From: Actinophytocola sp963727495
Lineage (GTDB): Bacteria; Actinomycetota; Actinomycetes; Mycobacteriales; Pseudonocardiaceae
Direction of reading: 5' to 3'
NCBI GenBank assembly: GCA_963727495.1
Contig: CAVSGQ010000006.1
Span: forward strand, 1,798,001-1,862,000
Length of the DNA stretch: 64,000 nt
Part shown: piece by piece, positions 8,976-16,655 of the stretch
How the letters are laid out: the number at the start of each line of letters is the position of its first letter
Numbering within the stretch: the first letter of the stretch is position 1
Notes under the pieces: generated by a model
Seen by the model: the letters and a program-made list of their open reading frames with translations, nothing else
Database searches by the model: none
What the model was told of the DNA's origin: nothing
Position numbers and translations under genes: made by a program

Positions 8976-9014
8976 GTCGGCTCCGTGAGGCCCGGCAGGG
9001 TCGGTGGAGCCGAC
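8976..9014. terminator. Bidirectional hairpin between convergent genes
   Basis: Perfect 9-bp inverted repeat GTCGGCTCC / GGAGCCGAC with a 21-nt loop. It lies between the SH3 gene and the minus-strand metallo-hydrolase stop at 9024, so it could end transcription from both sides. Confidence 0.5.
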
Positions 9015-9023
9015 ACGGCACAG

Positions 9024-9755
9024 TCAGTCGACGACCAGGCCCTCCTCGGCGGCCAGGATCTCGCCGTCGAAGGTCTCCGCGGCCTGCCGCAGCGACACGC
9101 CGCGGTCGGCGCCGGGCCAGAAGTGGGTGAGCAGCAGCCGCCGCGCGCCCGCCTCCCGCGCCCAGTGGCCGGCCTCGCGGGCGGTGAGCACGTTGCGCGG
9201 CTCGCCCGGGTCCGGCTCGGACTGCAGCGTCGCCTCCATGATGTACAGGTCCGCGCGCTCGCCCAGCCGCGCCAGGGCGGGGTCCGGGCCGGTGTCGCCG
9301 GTGTAGGCGAGCGTCCGGTTCGCGGTGGTGAGCCGGACGCCGGCGTTGGGCACGTAGTGGGGCAGCGGCACGCCCTGTACCCGGAACGGTCCCACCCGGT
9401 GGCTGCCGGGCAGCTCGTGCACGTCGAACAGCTCGGCCAGGCGCGGCCGGGGCTCGAGGGTGTCCACCAGCTCGGCCACGTCCGGCGGGCACAGCAGCGG
9501 GATGCGCGGCAGCGTGCGCTCCCCGTAGTACCGCACGCGCAGCAACCCGTTGAGGTCCACGCAGTGGTCGCTGTGCCGGTGGGTGACGACGACCGCGTCG
9601 ACCGTCCCGTTCGGACAGTACTGCAGCAGCCGGGGCAGCGTGGCGAACCCGAGGTCGAGGACGAGCCGGAACCCGTCGTGCTCGACGAGGTAGCCGCTGC
9701 ACGCGCGGCCGGGTTCGGGCCAGGCGGCGCACGAGCCGAGGACGGTGACCTTCAC
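9024..9755 (-). CDS. MBL-fold metallo-hydrolase (RNase Z/arylsulfatase-like branch)
   Basis: Cytoplasmic metallo-beta-lactamase-fold hydrolase, 243 aa. The metal motif THRHSDHCVDL (HxHxDH) is near residues 59-69, a further metal-binding Asp lies in AYTGDTGPD near residue 153, and the final histidine in LLLTHFWPG near residue 210. The layout fits the ElaC/RNase Z-like and cyclic-nucleotide-phosphodiesterase-like branch, but it lacks the RNase Z exosite, so the substrate is unknown. I chose the GTG at 9755: its product VKVTVLGSCAAWPEPGRACS begins like family members, and TACCGT lies 8 nt upstream, pointing to a leaderless mRNA. It is divergent from the HD-domain gene. Confidence 0.87.
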   Translation of the reverse strand: MKVTVLGSCAAWPEPGRACSGYLVEHDGFRLVLDLGFATLPRLLQYCPNGTVDAVVVTHRHSDHCVDLNGLLRVRYYGERTLPRIPLLCPPDVAELVDTLEPRPRLAELFDVHELPGSHRVGPFRVQGVPLPHYVPNAGVRLTTANRTLAYTGDTGPDPALARLGERADLYIMEATLQSEPDPGEPRNVLTAREAGHWAREAGARRLLLTHFWPGADRGVSLRQAAETFDGEILAAEEGLVVD

Positions 9756-9763
9756 GAGCGGCC

Positions 9764-9769
9764 ACGGTA
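9764..9769 (-). promoter_or_regulatory. Leaderless-type -10 of the metallo-hydrolase gene
   Basis: TACCGT on the minus strand, 8 nt before the GTG at 9755. Confidence 0.55.
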
Positions 9770-9812
9770 ACGCGGTTGCCCGGGGTCGCGCTCGGTTGAG
9801 AGGGTCGGCCGT

Positions 9813-10484
9813 GTGGACATCGACCAGGACCCGCTGCTGACCGACGCGAACCCGTTGCCCGCCGCGCTCGACCCGCGCATCGCCGCGCAGCTCACGTTCC
9901 TCATCGAGGTGGACCGGCTCAAGACCGTGCTGCGCCAGTCGCCGCTGGTGGCCGCCGAGCGCAAGGAGAACGACGCCGAGCACTCGTGGCACCTCGCGCT
10001 CATGGTGATCCTGCTCGCCGAGCACGCGGACGAGCCGGTCGACGTCGGGCACACCGTCAAGCTCGTGGTGGTGCACGACCTGGTCGAGATCCACGCCGGG
10101 GACACCCCGCTCTACGACGACGTCGGCGCCCGGACCCAGGAGGCGCGCGAGCGGGCCGCCGCGGACCGGCTGTTCGGCATGCTGCCCGCCGACCAGGCCC
10201 GCGAACTGCGCGCGCTGTGGGACGAGTTCGAGGCCCGCGAGACGCCCGAGGCTCGCTTCGCCAAGGCGATGGACCGGCTCGAACCGCTGCTGCTCAACTG
10301 GATGGCCCGCGGCGGCACCTGGCGGACCCCGGGCGTGACCGCCGGCACCGTGCGGGCCCGCAAGGCGCCCATCGGCGCCGCGTCGGCGCCGCTCGGGGCG
10401 ACCGCGCGGGCGATCATCAACGAGGGCGAGCGGCGCGGCTGGGTGCGCGCGGACGAGCCCGCCCGGCCGATACCCCCCGCGTGA
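9813..10484 (+). CDS. HD-domain hydrolase (YfbR/HDDC2-like)
   Basis: HD-superfamily phosphohydrolase of 223 aa resembling the YfbR/HDDC2 5'-deoxynucleotidase group. The metal ligands are visible as AEHSWHLAL (first histidine) and VVHDLVEIHAGD (the HD pair and downstream Glu/Asp), with a further Asp in AKAMDRLEPLL. Members often dephosphorylate deoxynucleoside monophosphates, but specificity cannot be read from the sequence. The GTG at 9813 overlaps another GTG two bases earlier, so the start is uncertain by frame context only; I keep the product beginning VDIDQDPLL. It is transcribed away from the metallo-hydrolase gene across a 57-nt gap. Confidence 0.87.
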   Translation: MDIDQDPLLTDANPLPAALDPRIAAQLTFLIEVDRLKTVLRQSPLVAAERKENDAEHSWHLALMVILLAEHADEPVDVGHTVKLVVVHDLVEIHAGDTPLYDDVGARTQEARERAAADRLFGMLPADQARELRALWDEFEARETPEARFAKAMDRLEPLLLNWMARGGTWRTPGVTAGTVRARKAPIGAASAPLGATARAIINEGERRGWVRADEPARPIPPA

Positions 10485-10629
10485 CGGCACGCACACGACG
10501 GGTCTACTCTCCTGCCCGTTGACCGATCGGACTAACGGTGCCTTCACGGGCAATCACGGTCGGTAGGCTTTCTGGCCCATTTCCCCCGTACAGGGGACTA
10601 CAACGGTGACGAGCGCAGGAGGCGCACCA

Positions 10630-10959
10630 GTGCGCAACCGAGTTGCCCTGAAGGCCGCCCGTACCCGGGCGGCGGTGACGAGCAAGCTGGTTCGGATGAG
10701 TGTGACCGCGGCCCTGGTCCCCGCGCTGGTGGCCGCCGTGCTGGTGGCGGTCGCGCGGACGGCGTCGGCGGACGAGCGGGTGGCGGCGGAGAGCGCCTCG
10801 GTCGGCCTCGCGGGCCCGGTCGGCATCGCCGCGGTGGTGCTGGGCTTCGGCGGGCTGATCATCGGCCTGCTGCGTCACCGGCGGCGGGACGCGAGCACGA
10901 CCGTGCTGCCGGTCGTCCAGCCGCCGGTCGAGCCGCGGGCCGGTGAGCGCGCGCTCTGA
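10630..10959 (+). CDS. Small two-span membrane protein, unknown function
   Basis: Protein of 109 aa that I do not recognise. It starts with a basic stretch (RNRVALKAARTRAAV), then has two hydrophobic segments, near residues 24-41 (VTAALVPALVAAVLVAVA) and 61-80 (GPVGIAAVVLGFGGLIIGLL), followed by a basic RHRRR stop-transfer patch and a cytoplasmic-type tail. The first segment could instead be a signal sequence, since TASADE is a plausible cleavage site. AGGAGG ends 7 nt before the GTG at 10630, which decides the start over an in-frame GTG at 10606. It lies directly upstream of trpS. Confidence 0.65.
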   Translation: MRNRVALKAARTRAAVTSKLVRMSVTAALVPALVAAVLVAVARTASADERVAAESASVGLAGPVGIAAVVLGFGGLIIGLLRHRRRDASTTVLPVVQPPVEPRAGERAL

Positions 10960-10989
10960 CGCGGGCGCCGGACGGCCGGGCACTTCTGC

Positions 10990-10995
10990 GAGAAT
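10990..10995 (+). promoter_or_regulatory. Leaderless-type -10 of trpS
   Basis: GAGAAT, 7 nt before the GTG at 11003. Confidence 0.5.
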
Positions 10996-11002
10996 CCATC
11001 CC

Positions 11003-12052
11003 GTGTCGGAGCAATCAGGCGTGCAGCCAGACGCGCAACCAGAGGCCCGCCCGCGGGTGCTGTCCGGGATCCAGCCCACCGCCGACTCGTTCCACCTCGG
11101 CAACTACCTCGGCGCGGTGCGCCAGTGGGTCGCGCTGCAGGAGGAGTACGACACGTTCTACTGCGTGGTCGACCTGCACGCCATCACCGTCGAGCACGAC
11201 CCGAAGCTGCTGCGCAGGCGGATCCGGACCTCGGCGGCGCAGCTGCTCGCGATGGGCATCGACCCGGACCGTGCCACGCTGTTCGTGCAGAGCCACGTGC
11301 CCGAGCACGCGCAGCTCGGCTGGGTGATGCAGTGCCTGACCGGGTTCGGCGAGGCCAGCCGGATGACGCAGTTCAAGGACAAGTCGGCCAAGCAGCAGGC
11401 GGAGCGGATCAGCCTCGGGCTGTTCTGCTACCCGGCCCTGCAGGCCGCGGACATCCTTGCCTACCAGGCGAAGTACGTGCCGGTGGGCGAGGACCAGCGC
11501 CAGCACCTCGAGCTCACCCGCGACCTCGCGCAGCGGTTCAACTCCCGGTTCGGCCGCACGTTCCGGCTGCCCGAGCCCTACATCCTCAAGGAAGCGGCCA
11601 AGATCTACGACCTGCAGGACCCGGGCGCGAAGATGAGCAAGTCCTCGTCCGCGCCGGGCGGCATCGTGGAGCTGCTCGACGACCCGAAGGTCTCGGCGAA
11701 GAAGATCCGCTCGGCGGTCACCGACGCCGGGCGTGAGATCGTCTACGACCCGGAGAACAAGCCGGGCGTGTCGAACCTGCTGGCGATCTACTCGGCGCTC
11801 GCCGGGCGGCCGCTGGACGGGCTCGCCGACGAGTTCGCCGGCAAGGGCTACGGCGACCTGAAGAAGGCCGTCGGTGAGGTGCTCGTCGAGTTCGTGACGC
11901 CGATCCAGGAGCGGGTGCGCGGCTACCTCGACGACACCGCGGAGCTGGACAAGATCCTCGCCCGGGGCGCCGAGCGGGCCCGCGAGGTCGCGTCGGTGAC
12001 GCTCGCGCGGGCCTACGACCGCATCGGGTTCGTGCCCGCTTCCACGGGCTGA
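11003..12052 (+). CDS. trpS: Tryptophanyl-tRNA synthetase
   Basis: Class I tryptophanyl-tRNA synthetase, 349 aa, cytoplasmic. The sequence begins the catalytic domain with SGIQPTADSFHLGNYLGAV, where FHLGN is the HIGH variant near residue 33. The KMSKS loop is AKMSKSSS near residue 209, and the TrpRS-specific DQRQHLELTRDLAQRFN lies between. Full length. I place the start at the GTG at 11003: GAGAAT is exactly 7 nt upstream, and the frame open further upstream would add 20 residues overlapping the preceding gene. The next gene, a YhjD-like membrane protein, starts 50 nt downstream behind its own promoter-like element. Confidence 0.96.
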   Translation: MSEQSGVQPDAQPEARPRVLSGIQPTADSFHLGNYLGAVRQWVALQEEYDTFYCVVDLHAITVEHDPKLLRRRIRTSAAQLLAMGIDPDRATLFVQSHVPEHAQLGWVMQCLTGFGEASRMTQFKDKSAKQQAERISLGLFCYPALQAADILAYQAKYVPVGEDQRQHLELTRDLAQRFNSRFGRTFRLPEPYILKEAAKIYDLQDPGAKMSKSSSAPGGIVELLDDPKVSAKKIRSAVTDAGREIVYDPENKPGVSNLLAIYSALAGRPLDGLADEFAGKGYGDLKKAVGEVLVEFVTPIQERVRGYLDDTAELDKILARGAERAREVASVTLARAYDRIGFVPASTG

Positions 12053-12090
12053 GCAGGCTTTTCCGTTCTGCGTGCCGCCGGGGCGCGGGC

Positions 12091-12096
12091 TACCGT
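12091..12096 (+). promoter_or_regulatory. Leaderless-type -10 of the yhjD-like gene
   Basis: TACCGT, 6 nt before the GTG at 12103. Confidence 0.6.
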
Positions 12097-12102
12097 TGCG
12101 CT

Positions 12103-13119
12103 GTGGCGGAGAAAGAGTCCTGGCTGGCCAGGCAGCGTCGGCGGCGGCCATGGCTCGACCACCTGGTGCGGGCCAACGACGCCTTCACCGAGCGGTACGG
12201 CAACCACTACGCCGCCGCCATCACCTACTTCAGCGTGCTGTCGCTGTTCCCGATGCTGATGATCGCGTTCGCGCTCGTCGGGTTCGTGCTGGCCGGCAAC
12301 CCCGACCAGCTCGAGAACCTGAAGCACACGATCACCGACGCGGTGCCGTCCGGGCTGAGCAAGGTGGTCGACGACGTGGTCGACCAGGCCATCGAGTCGC
12401 GCAGCACGGTCGGCGTGATCGGCCTGCTGACCGCCGCGTACTCGGGCCTGGGCTGGATGAGCAACCTGCGCGACGCGCTGACCGCGCAGTGGGGGCAGGA
12501 GCACAAGCAGATCAAGTTCCTCAAGCGGCTCGGCTCGGACCTGCTTTCCCTGGTGGGCCTGGGAGTCGCGCTGGCCGTCTCGTTCGGACTGACCGCGGTC
12601 GGCGGCGGGCTGGGCGACCGGCTGCTCGGCTGGATGGGCCTGGACGACGACGCGTGGGCGCTGTTCCTGTTGTGGGTGGCCACGATCGTGCTGTCCCTGG
12701 TGGCGAACTGGGTGGTGTTCGTCTGGGTCATCTCGCGGCTGCCGCGGGAGAAGGTCAGCGCCAAGTCGGCCGTGCGCGGGGCGATCGCCGCGTCGATCGG
12801 GTTCGAGATCCTCAAGCAGGTCGCCACGCTGTTCCTCGCGAGCGTGTCCACCTCACCCACCGGCGTGGTGTTCGGGCCGATCATCGGCCTGCTGGTGTTC
12901 GCGAACCTGGTGGCGCGCTTCCTGCTCTACATCACCGCCTGGACCGCCACCGCGAGGGAGAACGTGCTCGCCGCGCTGCCCGAACCCCCGCCCCCGGCCG
13001 TGATCCGCCCGGTGATGGAGGTCCGCCGCGCCCCGCGCGCCCGCGACGCCGCCGGCCTGCTGGGCGCCGGCGCCCTGCTGGCCCTCCTCTGGCGCAAACG
13101 CCGCCCCCGCCCCGACTGA
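12103..13119 (+). CDS. yhjD: YihY/BrkB-family inner membrane protein YhjD
   Basis: Integral membrane protein of 338 aa of the YihY/virulence-factor BrkB family, YhjD branch. The N-terminal soluble stretch carries the family signature NDAFTERYGNHYAAAITYFSV, followed by about six membrane spans (SLFPMLMIAFALVGFVLAG, then segments near residues 106-124, 148-166, 184-208, 232-248 and 257-285). The C-terminal tail is Pro/Arg-rich with a final LLGAGALLALLW hydrophobic patch and a basic end. Proposed roles in the family include envelope maintenance and lipid or LPS-related transport; none is established for actinobacteria. The GTG at 12103 has TACCGT 6 nt upstream. Confidence 0.88.
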   Translation: MAEKESWLARQRRRRPWLDHLVRANDAFTERYGNHYAAAITYFSVLSLFPMLMIAFALVGFVLAGNPDQLENLKHTITDAVPSGLSKVVDDVVDQAIESRSTVGVIGLLTAAYSGLGWMSNLRDALTAQWGQEHKQIKFLKRLGSDLLSLVGLGVALAVSFGLTAVGGGLGDRLLGWMGLDDDAWALFLLWVATIVLSLVANWVVFVWVISRLPREKVSAKSAVRGAIAASIGFEILKQVATLFLASVSTSPTGVVFGPIIGLLVFANLVARFLLYITAWTATARENVLAALPEPPPPAVIRPVMEVRRAPRARDAAGLLGAGALLALLWRKRRPRPD

Positions 13120-13123
13120 CCCC

Positions 13124-13311
13124 GCGAGTCCCCCGTTCCGGCCGCGCGAGTCCTCCGCTCCCGTCGCGCGAGTCCCCCGTTCCGGTCCGGTGAGTCCCGG
13201 TTCGCGCGGGCGGTGAGGTGCCGTTGCGAAAGGGGAACTCGCGGATCCGCAACGGGGGACTCGCGGGTTCGCAACGGGGGACTCGCGGGTTCGGAGTGGG
13301 GGACTCGCGGG
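13124..13311. repeat. GAGTCCCCCGTT intergenic palindromic repeat array, copy 1
   Basis: About seven short units between the convergent yhjD-like and carboxypeptidase genes. Units in the left half read GCGAGTCCCCCGTTCCGG, with two diverged copies; units in the right half are the reverse complement, such as AACGGGGGACTCGCGGG and GTGGGGGACTCGCGGG. The two halves can pair into long hairpins, suggesting a bidirectional terminator. The same family recurs at 47256-47365, also between convergent genes. Confidence 0.85.
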
Positions 13312-13315
13312 TGGG

Positions 13316-14641
13316 TCAGGTGTAGGGGGCGCGGTTGGCGCGGGCCAGGCGGGCGCGCCGGCGGCGGAACCACATGGCCATGGTGACCAGGGCCGCCACG
13401 CCGGCCAGGACCACCAGCGGGAGGCCGACGTTGCCGAACGCGGAGCGCTCGGAGTCGGCGGACACCGAGCCCGCGTTGGTCACCGGGTCGTTGACGGCGT
13501 TGTTCGCGTCGCCGCCGTCGCTCTGGTCCGCGTCCTGCTTGGGCTGGGCGTCCGGCGCGCGGTCCACCAGCTCGCCGACCGGCCGCAGGTCCTTGGTCGC
13601 CAGCCGGAAGCCGTAGTTCAGCAGCTTGCGGGCCTGCTCGGACAACGGGTCCGGGTTGCGCTCGCCACGCAGCAGCACCACCGCGAGCCGCCGGCCGTTG
13701 CGCTCGGCGCCGCCGACGTAGGTGTGCCGGGCGTCGTCGGTGAAGCCGGTCTTGCCGCCCAGGAAGCCCTCGTAGTCGCCCAGCAGCCGGTTGTCGTTGT
13801 TGATCTGGTAGCCCGGCCTGCCGCCGTAGCCCGGGAACTGGATCGACTCGGTCGACACGGCGTCGGCGTACTCGTCGTACTTCATCGCGGCCCGGAAGAT
13901 CAGGCTCTGGTCGTAGGCCGAGGTCGTCATGCCCGGCCCGTCCAGGCCGGACGGGGTGGCCGCCCGGGTGTCGAGCGCGCCGAGCTCCTGGGCCAGTGCG
14001 TTCATCTTCCCCAGCGCCGCGTCGACGCCGCCGAGGGCGCGGGCCAGCGCCCAGGCGACGTCGTTGCCGGACTGCATGAGCAGCGCGTGCAGCAGCTGGT
14101 CGACCGTGTAGACCCCGCCGGGGCCGACGCCGACCCGCGAGCCCTCCTGGTTCGCGTCCTCCTGGGTGCCCTTGACCTTCATGTCCGGGCGTAGCTCGCG
14201 GATGACGACGATGGCGAGCAGGCTCTTGGTCAGCGACGCCGGCCGCTCGCGGGCGTGCGGGTCCTTGGCGGCCAGCACGTCGCCGCTGTCGAGGTCGGTG
14301 ATGGTCCACGTGGCCGCGCTGATGCCGCCGGGCGGGGCGTGCGACCCGTCGGGACGGATGATGCCGCATTCACCCATCCGGGGTCCTCCGACCGGGTCCT
14401 CGGGGACCGGCAGTGGTTCCGGGCTGGGTTCGCCGGGAGGCGGCTCCTCGGAGGTGTCGATCGGCGCCGGCGGCAGTGGGCGGGCCTCGCATCCGGCCTG
14501 TCGGGCCAGGGCCTGCGGCCCGGCCGCGCGGTGCTGCCGCGGTCCGGCCGACGCGCCCGGTGCGGCCAGCACGGCCGCGATGACCAGGGCACACAGCGAC
14601 ACGACGGAGGCGGGAACGAACCTGACGGTTGCGTGACGCAC
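13316..14641 (-). CDS. dacA: D-alanyl-D-alanine carboxypeptidase (peptidase S11)
   Basis: Exported penicillin-binding protein of the S11 family, 441 aa, trimming the terminal D-Ala of peptidoglycan pentapeptides. A signal peptide covers residues 1-32 (SVVSLCALVIAAVLAAPGASA). The active-site triad motifs are SLTK at 136-139, SGN at 191-193 and KTG at 297-299. Residues 60-80 are Pro/Glu-rich, and a C-terminal membrane span (VGLPLVVLAGVAALVTMAMWF) plus basic tail RRRRARLARANR anchors the enzyme outside the cell, as in actinobacterial DacB-type proteins. The GTG at 14641 has TAGGCT 7 nt upstream, so the mRNA is probably leaderless. Confidence 0.94.
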   Translation of the reverse strand: MRHATVRFVPASVVSLCALVIAAVLAAPGASAGPRQHRAAGPQALARQAGCEARPLPPAPIDTSEEPPPGEPSPEPLPVPEDPVGGPRMGECGIIRPDGSHAPPGGISAATWTITDLDSGDVLAAKDPHARERPASLTKSLLAIVVIRELRPDMKVKGTQEDANQEGSRVGVGPGGVYTVDQLLHALLMQSGNDVAWALARALGGVDAALGKMNALAQELGALDTRAATPSGLDGPGMTTSAYDQSLIFRAAMKYDEYADAVSTESIQFPGYGGRPGYQINNDNRLLGDYEGFLGGKTGFTDDARHTYVGGAERNGRRLAVVLLRGERNPDPLSEQARKLLNYGFRLATKDLRPVGELVDRAPDAQPKQDADQSDGGDANNAVNDPVTNAGSVSADSERSAFGNVGLPLVVLAGVAALVTMAMWFRRRRARLARANRAPYT

Positions 14642-14648
14642 GGAGGCC

Positions 14649-14654
14649 AGCCTA
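14649..14654 (-). promoter_or_regulatory. Leaderless-type -10 of dacA
   Basis: TAGGCT on the minus strand, 7 nt before the GTG at 14641. Confidence 0.6.
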
Positions 14655-14702
14655 GGGCCAAGGTCGACTTGGCTCGCGTCGACCCTCCGCCTCGACGGCG
14701 AC

Positions 14703-14739
14703 GGGGGCCCTACCAGCCGGATGAGCCGGTAAAGCCCCC
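14703..14739 (-). terminator. Hairpin after the YegP-like gene
   Basis: Outer arms GGGGGC / GCCCCC enclose two CCGG-containing inner arms, about 25 nt beyond the stop of the minus-strand YegP-like gene and before the dacA promoter. Stem quality is moderate. Confidence 0.4.
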
Positions 14740-14761
14740 ATCGGAGTGAAAAACACGATGA

Positions 14762-14959
14762 TCAGGCGTTGGTCTTGTCACCGGTGAGGTCGGCGATCTC
14801 GGCCTCCGCCGCGGCGCGCTTGACCGCGTCCACACCGTTGATCACGCCGGACTTGGACTTGTAGCCCTCGCCGGTCGCCACGATCTCGCCGTTGCCGGCC
14901 TTCAGGCGGAACCGGAACTCGCCCTTGGCATCGGTGTAGATCTCGAACTTCGCCGCCAT
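14762..14959 (-). CDS. YegP/DUF1508 small protein
   Basis: Protein of 65 aa with one DUF1508 (YegP) unit: KFEIYTDAKGEFRFRLKAGNG, then IVATGEGYKSKSGVINGVDAVKR. The E. coli protein has two such units; a single-unit form is common in actinobacteria. The function is unknown. GGAG lies 6 nt before the ATG at 14959; an ATG two codons upstream would overlap that ribosome binding site, so I prefer the shorter form. It is divergent from the first ROK gene. Confidence 0.88.
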   Translation of the reverse strand: MAAKFEIYTDAKGEFRFRLKAGNGEIVATGEGYKSKSGVINGVDAVKRAAAEAEIADLTGDKTNA

Positions 14960-15098
14960 GCTCATCTCCAAAACGTCAGGTGGATCGACTCGCACCGCGG
15001 CCAGGTGGGGAACGGGGTCGCGGGGGGCCGAAGTCTACGTCCGCCCATGCCGGGCGGGGGTTAAATTGGCGGAGAAACATCGGCGAGGAGTTGGCTCA

Positions 15099-16301
15099 AT
15101 GACCGCATCGAACACCGGCCGGCAGCCGGGGGTCCGCTCCCGCCAGCAGTCCCGGTTGCTGGCTCTGCTGCGTGACGAGGGGCCGATGTCCCGGGTGGCG
15201 CTCGGCGAGCGGCTGGAACTGCCGAGGGCGAAGCTGACCGGTGAGCTGACCCGGCTCGTCGACACCGGCCTGGTGGAGATCGGCGGGCCGGCGGCCAGCC
15301 GCGGCGGCCGGCGCTCCACGCTCGTGCACCTGGCCGACGACCTGCGGTTCGTCGCCGCCGACGTCGGGGCCACGTCGGTCAATGTGGCGATCACCGACGG
15401 CCGCTGCGAGGTGCTGGCCAGCCAGAGCGAGGACTGCGAGGTCCGGCTCGGCCCGGTCCCGGTGCTCGGCCTGGTGGTGGACCTGGTCAACCGGGTGCGG
15501 GACAAGGCGCCCGGGCGGCTCATCGGCGCCGGCATCGGCCTGCCCGGCCCGGTCAGCTTCCGCGACGGCATGCCGGTCGCGCCGCCGATCATGCCCGGCT
15601 GGGACCGCTACCCGGTGCGCGACGAGCTCGCCGGCAAGTGGGGCTGCCCGGTCACCGTGGACAACGACGTGAACGTGATGGCGCTGGGCGAGCGGCACGC
15701 GGGTGTCGCCCGGTCCCTCGACGACCTGATCTTCGTCAAGGTCGGCACCGGCATCGGCTGCGGCATCGTGCTCGGCGGCCGGGTGTACCGCGGCGTGGCC
15801 GGGACCGCGGGCGACATCGGCCACATCCGGCTCGACGACTACGGCCCGGCCTGCGCCTGCGGCGAGGTCGGCTGCCTGGAGGCGTACTTCGGCGGCGCCG
15901 CGCTGGCCCGCGACGCGCTGACGCTGGCCCGCAGCGGCCGGTCCACGATGCTCGCCGAGGCGCTGACCCAGCGCGGCAAGCTGACCGCGCAGGACGTCGG
16001 CGAGGCGGCGGTGGCCGGCGACTTCGCGGCGGCGAACCTGGTCCGCGAGGGCGGGCGGCGCCTCGGGCACGTGGTCGCCTCGCTGGTGAGCTTCCTCAAC
16101 CCGGGCATGGTCGTGATCGGCGGCGGAGTGTCCCGGCTCGGGCACCCGCTGCTGGCCGAGGTGCGCAGCTCGGTGTACCGCCGTTCGCTGCCGCTGGCCA
16201 CCGGGAACCTGCCGATCGTGCTGTCCGAGCTGGGCGAGCTGGCGGGCGTCACCGGCGCGGCGTGGTCGGCGACGGACCGCGCCTTCACCGCCGGCAACTG
16301 A
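15099..16301 (+). CDS. ROK family transcriptional regulator/sugar kinase homologue (first)
   Basis: ROK-family regulator of 400 aa. The N-terminal winged helix-turn-helix spans residues 13-65 (SRLLALLRDEGPMSRVALGERLELPRAKL). The sugar-kinase-like domain follows, with phosphate loop ADVGATSVNVAITD near 87-100, GIGLPGPVSFRDG, the catalytic-type Asp in VDNDVNVMALGE near 187, and zinc motif CACGEVGCLE near residue 249. Such proteins repress sugar operons and respond to the sugar or its phosphate; XylR/NagC-like roles are typical. GAGGAG lies 8 nt before the ATG at 15099. It precedes a second ROK gene and a sugar ABC operon; which gene it controls is not shown. Confidence 0.9.
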   Translation: MTASNTGRQPGVRSRQQSRLLALLRDEGPMSRVALGERLELPRAKLTGELTRLVDTGLVEIGGPAASRGGRRSTLVHLADDLRFVAADVGATSVNVAITDGRCEVLASQSEDCEVRLGPVPVLGLVVDLVNRVRDKAPGRLIGAGIGLPGPVSFRDGMPVAPPIMPGWDRYPVRDELAGKWGCPVTVDNDVNVMALGERHAGVARSLDDLIFVKVGTGIGCGIVLGGRVYRGVAGTAGDIGHIRLDDYGPACACGEVGCLEAYFGGAALARDALTLARSGRSTMLAEALTQRGKLTAQDVGEAAVAGDFAAANLVREGGRRLGHVVASLVSFLNPGMVVIGGGVSRLGHPLLAEVRSSVYRRSLPLATGNLPIVLSELGELAGVTGAAWSATDRAFTAGN

Positions 16302-16655
16302 GGCGCGGGCGGGTGCCGCACGCCTGAGGGCCGGCGGCCGGGCCCGGCGCGCACCGAACGATGGCGTCGCGCCCGAGGCCGATCGGCCGTGCGGCGCGTC
16401 CGGAACCCCCGTCCACCGTGACGGGTCTGGGCGATCTGTCGGTTCCGGTTGCCTGCTTGCCACGAGGTTCGCGATCTGGTCAGCCGCTGTCACTTCGCGC
16501 GGAACCAGCAGAACTTTTGACTGCAAGAACCGAAAGATCGATCCAGATGTTGCGCCAAATGGGGTATTGCGACCATTGACGGCGCTAGGAGACGCTTTCT
16601 TGTGAGCTAGAGCACCGACCTTCGATCGGGCACTCAACGAAGTGGAGAACCGCCG
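16302..16655. other. 354-nt intergenic region between two ROK genes
   Basis: No coding region is supported here. The left part is ordinary GC-rich sequence. From about 16495 to 16640 the base composition falls clearly below its surroundings, and two -35-like hexamers occur: TTGACT at 16517 and TTGACG at 16576. This is the likely promoter and operator region of the second ROK gene. I could not define a convincing -10 or palindrome. Confidence 0.5.

Noticed and set aside
13124..13311. CRISPR or attachment-site array
   Set aside because: Units occur in both orientations with irregular spacing and no cas or integrase gene is near; they fit intergenic palindromic repeats.
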